Shown: positions 15,034 to 19,040 of the stretch, in pieces
Numbering within the stretch: position 1 is the first letter of the stretch
Layout of the letters: every line of letters begins with the position of its first letter
Assembly (NCBI GenBank): GCA_036375895.1
Contig: DASVBJ010000057.1
Span: 1 to 19,040 of the forward strand
Length of the DNA: 19,040 nucleotides
Origin: DASVBJ01 sp036375895
GTDB taxonomy: Bacteria; Actinomycetota; Actinomycetes; JACCUZ01
Reading direction: 5' to 3'
The notes under the pieces: generated by a model
What the model was told of the DNA's origin: nothing
What the model saw: only the letters and a program-made list of their open reading frames with translations
The model's database searches: none
Translations under genes and position numbers: made by a program

Positions 15034-17271
15034 TCACACCGCCCGCAGGACGAGGATCGCGAGGTCGTCGCGCGGCGGCACCGCGGCGAAGTCGGTCACG
15101 ACGCCCTGCAGCCGCCGCGCCACCGCCTGAGCCGGCAGGCCGGCGGCGGTCGTCAGCGCGGTCGCGACGCCCTCCTCCCCGAGCATGCGCCCGCCGTCGC
15201 GGCGCTCGGTCACCCCGTCGGTGAAGCAGACAAGGGACTCGCCGGGATCGAGGTCGACTTGGCAGACCTGCGTGGCCGGCTGGGTGAACACGCCGAGCAG
15301 GTCGCCGCTGGTGCCGACCGGGCCCACGGTGCCGTCGGCACGGAGCAGCATCGGGAGCGGGTGGCCGGCGGAGATGAACCTCAGCCGTTGGCCGCCCTCC
15401 GGACGCGGCGAGCCCACGCCGTACACGACCGTGACGAAGCGGGACCGGTCGCCCTCGTCGAGGATCGCGGTGTTGAGGTGGGCCAGGACCTCGCGCAGAC
15501 CGTCGCCCCGGCGGCCGAGCAGCCGCAGGGCGTGCCGGGCGAGCCCGGTCACCGCTGCCGCCGTCGGGCCCTTGCCGCAGACGTCGCCGACCGCGAAGGC
15601 GTAGGCGTCCCCGCCCAGCGTGAAGACGTCGTAGAAGTCGCCGCCGACCTCGTTGCCCGACCCAGCGGCCTCGTAGACCACGCCGATGTCCAGCCCGCGC
15701 AGCTCCGGCAGCCCAGGTGGCAGCAGGCTCTGCTGGAGAGCCGTGCTCGTGGCGGTGCGCTCCTCGTAGAGCCGGGCGTTGTCCAGCGCGAGCGCGGCCC
15801 GACGACTCAGGTCGCTCGCCAGGTCGAGGATCTCGCGCCGCAACGGCTCCCGCCCGGACCGGCCGAGGGCCAGCGCGCCGATGGGCCGGCCCCGCGCGAG
15901 CAGCGGCACGACGTACGCCGTGTGGGCGGCCAGGTCCGCGGCCGCCTCGAGGCCGTCGAGGGACAGCCCGTCGGCGGGCAGCCACGCTCGGGGGAGCGAG
16001 TCCGGCGCCGGCTCCGGGGCAGGCACCTTCGCGAGGAGCTGGCGCAGCCCCTCCAGCCTGTTCTCGTCGGCGTGCCACGCGTACGCCGGGTGCGGGGTGC
16101 CGCTCTCGTCGAGCAGGTAGATGCCGCACCAGCCGGCCAGCCTGGGCACGACCAGCTGCGCGACCAGGGCGAGAGTCATCTCCAGCTCGAGCGTCCCGGC
16201 CAGCAGGTCGCTGGCCTCGGCGAGATAGCTGAGCCATCCCCGCCGGTTGCGCTCGATCTCGGTGAGTCGCGCCGACTGCACCGGCAGGGCCACCTGGTCG
16301 GCGGCCCGCTGCAGCCGTGCGCCGTCGTCGTTGGTGAACTTGCCGACTCGCCCCGAGGTGACCCCGATGGCCCCGATCAGGCGACCCTCCGCGAGCAGCG
16401 GGACGGTGACGAGCGACCGCGCCCCCGACTCCAGCAGCCATGCCTGGCTGCCCGACCCCTGCGTGATGTCGTCGTGCACCGCCGGCATCAGGCTGCTCGC
16501 CAGGCGACCGGCCACGCCCTCGTCCACTGTCAGCCGCGCGTAGCGGGGCAGGGAGCCATCGAGGCCGGTCGTGGCTCGAAGCTCCAGCTCGTTCTCGATG
16601 TCGGTGGCGAGCAGCACGTACGCGCCGTCACCGACGACCGCGTCCCGGGCCCACTCCGCAGTGCGCTGCAGCAGGTCGTCGAGCTCGAGCCGCACCAGCG
16701 TGGCCGGACTCGGCACCGTCTCGTCCTCGATCGGCACCGGCTGCTCCGCAGCGGGGGAGCCGCCCGCGGCGGGGGCGACCCCGGCCGCGGGCACGCGGAA
16801 CCACACGCGCTTGGTCTGCGCGGTGTACTCGACGCCCCAGGACAACGCGATCGCGGTGGTGAGCTGGAGACCACGGCCGTTCTCCCTGTCCTGCCCGACC
16901 TGCTCCGGCGGCGGGGGGAGCCACCGCGTCGGGTAGTGGTCGACCACCTCGACCTGCACGGCGTCGGGCAGCAGGGCGCATGCCACCTCGGTCTCGGTGC
17001 CCGAGTGCATGATGGCGTTCGTCACGAGCTCGCTGGTGAGCAGCACGACGTCGTCAGCGGCCGCGTCGGCCCCCCAGGAGGCGAGCACGTCCCGGACAAA
17101 CCGGCGCGCCTGGGCCACCGAGGCGTCGACGGGCGGAAACGTCGCCGACTCGCTGGACAGCGGGGCCGTGATGGAGGGCGTGGCAGCCTCCGGCGGGTTC
17201 GGTGGGACGCGGGCCCAGCCATGGTGACAGACTTCGGCATCGTGGGGCGCCCCCGAGGCGCGACCAGGCAA
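15034..17271 (-). CDS. SpoIIE-type PP2C phosphatase with ATPase and two GAF domains
   Basis: Numbered from TTG 17271 (745 residues), an anti-sigma-type HATPase domain covers about 45-160, with the N-box [12 protein letters not shown] (80-91) and [10 protein letters not shown] (128-137). Two GAF sensor domains follow (about 192-337 and 347-502). A SpoIIE/RsbU-type PP2C domain (522-745) keeps its metal motifs GGDFYDVF (543-550), GDVCGKG (562-568), [10 protein letters not shown] (683-692) and RDDLAIL (734-740). Such proteins control anti-sigma-factor antagonists in partner-switching stress responses, combining kinase and phosphatase modules in one chain. The frame extends to 17430, but that would overlap the well-supported divergent gene at 17282. 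No start with a good ribosome site was found. TTG 17271, CTG 17160 and GTG 17118 are candidates, and the last would clip the ATPase domain. Confidence 0.9.
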   Translation of the reverse strand: MPGRASGAPHDAEVCHHGWARVPPNPPEAATPSITAPLSSESATFPPVDASVAQARRFVRDVLASWGADAAADDVVLLTSELVTNAIMHSGTETEVACALLPDAVQVEVVDHYPTRWLPPPPEQVGQDRENGRGLQLTTAIALSWGVEYTAQTKRVWFRVPAAGVAPAAGGSPAAEQPVPIEDETVPSPATLVRLELDDLLQRTAEWARDAVVGDGAYVLLATDIENELELRATTGLDGSLPRYARLTVDEGVAGRLASSLMPAVHDDITQGSGSQAWLLESGARSLVTVPLLAEGRLIGAIGVTSGRVGKFTNDDGARLQRAADQVALPVQSARLTEIERNRRGWLSYLAEASDLLAGTLELEMTLALVAQLVVPRLAGWCGIYLLDESGTPHPAYAWHADENRLEGLRQLLAKVPAPEPAPDSLPRAWLPADGLSLDGLEAAADLAAHTAYVVPLLARGRPIGALALGRSGREPLRREILDLASDLSRRAALALDNARLYEERTATSTALQQSLLPPGLPELRGLDIGVVYEAAGSGNEVGGDFYDVFTLGGDAYAFAVGDVCGKGPTAAAVTGLARHALRLLGRRGDGLREVLAHLNTAILDEGDRSRFVTVVYGVGSPRPEGGQRLRFISAGHPLPMLLRADGTVGPVGTSGDLLGVFTQPATQVCQVDLDPGESLVCFTDGVTERRDGGRMLGEEGVATALTTAAGLPAQAVARRLQGVVTDFAAVPPRDDLAILVLRAV

Positions 17272-17277
17272 GGAGAG
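17271..17277 (+). promoter_or_regulatory. ribosome-binding site of the HAMP-repeat sensor gene
   Basis: AGGAGAG ends four bases before the GTG at 17282. It is one of the strongest Shine-Dalgarno sequences in the window and fixes this start. It coincides with the most upstream plausible start of the divergent phosphatase gene, so the 5' ends of the two genes are very close. Confidence 0.75.
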
Positions 17278-17281
17278 CGCT

Positions 17282-19040
17282 GTGGCCGGCACGACAAAAA
17301 GCGGCACGACACGACGTACGACGGGGGGCCGGGCGACGCAGGCCGCCGGCGGGTCCACCGTGACCGCGGCAGCGGACGAGGCGTCGCTGCGGGGGTTGCT
17401 CGGAGCGCTCGAGGAGATGCGCAGCGGCAACTTCCGGCGGCGGCTGCCGACGGAGGACGACGGAGTCCTCGCCGAGATCGCCCGGGCCTACAACGAGGTC
17501 GCCGAGCGCAACGCCCACCTCGCGGCGGAGCTGCGCCGGGTGCGCCGCACGGTCGGCCGGGACGGCCGGCTCGAGGAACGTCTCGACGCCAAGGGTGCGA
17601 CGGGGGCGTGGGCGAGCTGCTTCGAGGACGCCAACGGCCTCGTCGACGACCTGGTCCGGCCGACGGCCGAGGTGGCCCGCGTCATCGCCTCCGTGGCCGA
17701 GGGCGACCTGTCGCAGAAGATCGAGCTGCGCGACGGTGAGGTCCCCCTGCGCGGAGAGTTCCTGCGCATCGGGCGCACCGTCAACGGCATGGTCGACCAG
17801 CTCTCGCTGTTCAACGCCGAGGTCACCCGGGTCGCCCGCGAGGTCGGCACCGAGGGCAACCTCGGCGGCCAGGCGAAGGTCCGCGGCGTCTCCGGCAGCT
17901 GGAAGGACCTCACCGACTCGGTGAACTCGATGGCCAGCCGCCTCACCGCCCAGGTGCGCGACATCGCCATGGTCACGACGGCCGTCGCCAACGGCGACCT
18001 GTCCCGCAAGGTCACGGTCGACGTGCAGGGCGAGGTGCTCGAGCTCAAGCAGACCGTCAACCGGATGGTCGACCAGCTCTCGTCGTTCGCGGACGAGGTG
18101 ACCCGGGTGGCCCGCGAGGTCGGCACCGACGGCCGGCTCGGCGGCCAGGCCGACGTCAAGGGGGTCAGCGGCACGTGGCGCGACCTCACCGACTCCGTGA
18201 ACGTCATGGCCAGCAACCTCACCGACCAGGTCCGCGGCATCTCCTCGGTCGCACGGGCCGTCGCCCGCGGCGACCTCAGCCAGAAGATCACGGTCACCGC
18301 GCGCGGCGAGGTCGCCGAGCTCAGCGACACGATCAACACGATGACCGACACCCTCGGCAGCTTCGCCGCCGAGGTGACTCGCGTGGCGCGCGAGGTGGGC
18401 ACCGACGGCAAGCTGGGTGGTCAGGCCCAGGTTGCAGGGGTGTCCGGCACCTGGAAGGACCTGACCGACTCGGTCAACTCCATGGCGAGCAACCTCACCG
18501 GACAGGTCCGTGACATCGCCGAGGTCACGACCGCGGTCGCCAACGGCGACCTCTCCCGCAAGATCACGGTCGACGTGAAGGGCGAGCTGTTCGAGCTCAA
18601 GAGCACCATCAACACGATGGTCGACCAGCTGTCGTCGTTCGCCTCCGAGGTGACCCGCGTCGCCCGCGAGGTGGGCAGCGAGGGCATCCTCGGCGGTCAG
18701 GCCCAGGTGGCCGGGGTGTCCGGCACCTGGAAGGACCTCACCGACTCGGTGAACTTCATGGCTGGCAGCCTCACCAGCCAGGTCCGCAACATCGCCCAGG
18801 TCACCACCGCCGTGGCCCGCGGCGACCTGAGCCAGAAGATCACGGTGGACGTGAAGGGCGAGCTGTTCGAGCTCAAGAGCACCGTGAACACCATGGTCGA
18901 CCAGCTGTCCTCGTTCGCCTCCGAGGTGACCCGGGTCGCCCGCGAGGTGGGTGGAGAAGGACGGCTGGGTGGTCAGGCCCAGGTGGCCGGGGTGTCCGGC
19001 ACCTGGAAGGACCTCACCGACTCGGTCAACTCGATGGCGA
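17282..19040 (+). CDS. HAMP-repeat sensor protein, probably hybrid histidine kinase (3' end outside window)
   Basis: The frame runs from GTG 17282 through the window end without a stop (586 codons seen). A basic Thr/Gly-rich head (1-28) leads to an HAMP-like segment around [20 protein letters not shown] and then, from residue 138, to repeats of about 92 residues. Each contains GDLSxKI, a [16 protein letters not shown] stretch, [10 protein letters not shown], LGGQAxVxGVSG and WKDLTDSVN. No signal peptide or membrane helix is visible, so the protein is probably cytoplasmic. This poly-HAMP module closely resembles that of fungal group III histidine kinases (Nik1/Os-1, osmosensing and fungicide targets). 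A kinase and receiver domain are therefore expected beyond the window but not seen. It is divergent from the ATPase-GAF-PP2C gene, suggesting a shared signalling role. Confidence 0.92.
   Translation, partial: MAGTTKSGTTRRTTGGRATQAAGGSTVTAAADEASLRGLLGALEEMRSGNFRRRLPTEDDGVLAEIARAYNEVAERNAHLAAELRRVRRTVGRDGRLEERLDAKGATGAWASCFEDANGLVDDLVRPTAEVARVIASVAEGDLSQKIELRDGEVPLRGEFLRIGRTVNGMVDQLSLFNAEVTRVAREVGTEGNLGGQAKVRGVSGSWKDLTDSVNSMASRLTAQVRDIAMVTTAVANGDLSRKVTVDVQGEVLELKQTVNRMVDQLSSFADEVTRVAREVGTDGRLGGQADVKGVSGTWRDLTDSVNVMASNLTDQVRGISSVARAVARGDLSQKITVTARGEVAELSDTINTMTDTLGSFAAEVTRVAREVGTDGKLGGQAQVAGVSGTWKDLTDSVNSMASNLTGQVRDIAEVTTAVANGDLSRKITVDVKGELFELKSTINTMVDQLSSFASEVTRVAREVGSEGILGGQAQVAGVSGTWKDLTDSVNFMAGSLTSQVRNIAQVTTAVARGDLSQKITVDVKGELFELKSTVNTMVDQLSSFASEVTRVAREVGGEGRLGGQAQVAGVSGTWKDLTDSVNSMA
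17693..19040 (+). repeat. tandem 276-bp HAMP-coding repeats
   Basis: Five units begin at 17693, 17984, 18260, 18536 and 18812, each at the codon of the V-A-x-G-D-L motif. The first is 291 bp (five extra codons) and the others are exactly 276 bp, with the fifth cut by the window end. The block starting GGTCAGGCCCAGGT occurs at 18419, 18695 and 18971, again 276 bp apart. It is nearly identical over about 70 bp, including silent positions, which points to recent duplication or gene conversion. Confidence 0.93.

Noticed and set aside
17272..17430. Extension of the phosphatase gene to ATG 17430
   Set aside because: It would overlap by 149 bp the divergent HAMP gene, whose start has a strong ribosome site, and the added residues are not domain-like.
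15259..17739. 826-codon plus-strand frame opposite the phosphatase gene
   Set aside because: It is the antisense of an ATPase-GAF-PP2C protein with all domain motifs intact, and it also crosses into the HAMP gene in a wrong frame.

Overview
This window is chromosomal DNA of a high-GC Gram-positive bacterium (Actinomycetota). The evidence is very high GC, GTG as a common start codon, start/stop overlaps of the ATGA and GTGA type, apparently leaderless promoters, and the genes pair M16 peptidase-dapB and dapA-rnj, with thyX nearby. The family cannot be fixed from sequence alone. A Nocardioides- or Geodermatophilus-like organism would fit, at low confidence.

Layout. (1) 1-1589, plus strand: the 3' end of an M16 zinc peptidase overlapping dapB. 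(2) 1656-2501: a polytopic membrane protein, closed by a strong hairpin and facing a small two-helix membrane protein on the minus strand (2515-2742). (3) 2866-4883, minus strand: a gene run read as paaI-like thioesterase, GNAT acetyltransferase, azlC, azlD, ending at a 24-bp perfect palindrome. The last three genes overlap by ATGA. (4) 4884-5491: a 608-bp divergent intergenic region holding nine copies of a 26-bp repeat. Five face paaI and four face paaA, and there is a strong G-quadruplex motif on the minus strand. (5) 5492-9292, plus strand: paaABCDE, a complete phenylacetyl-CoA epoxidase operon with a likely leaderless promoter. (6) 9196-10386, minus strand: an acyltransferase-3 membrane protein overlapping the end of paaE tail to tail. 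(7) 10545-15024, plus strand: thyX carrying a 323-residue LAGLIDADG intein, then dapA and rnj (RNase J), which overlap. (8) 15034-17271, minus strand: an ATPase-GAF-GAF-PP2C regulatory phosphatase, divergent from a large HAMP-repeat sensor protein (17282 to the window end, incomplete) that resembles the N-terminal part of fungal group III (Nik1/Os-1) histidine kinases.

How the genes fit together. dapB and dapA supply the diaminopimelate/lysine pathway, thyX makes dTMP and RNase J processes RNA. These housekeeping genes often lie close together in actinobacteria. Here about 9 kb of accessory metabolism (azl, paaI, paaABCDE, acyltransferase) sits between dapB and thyX. PaaABCE is the oxygenase that epoxidises phenylacetyl-CoA, PaaD matures it, and PaaI recycles CoA from dead-end thioesters, so the divergent intergenic region is the natural control point for this pathway. 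The right end encodes a stress- or signal-responsive regulatory pair.

The most unusual items are the oppositely oriented repeat arrays between paaI and paaA, the intein inside ThyX, the apparent CTG start of paaC, and the near-identical 276-bp HAMP repeats.
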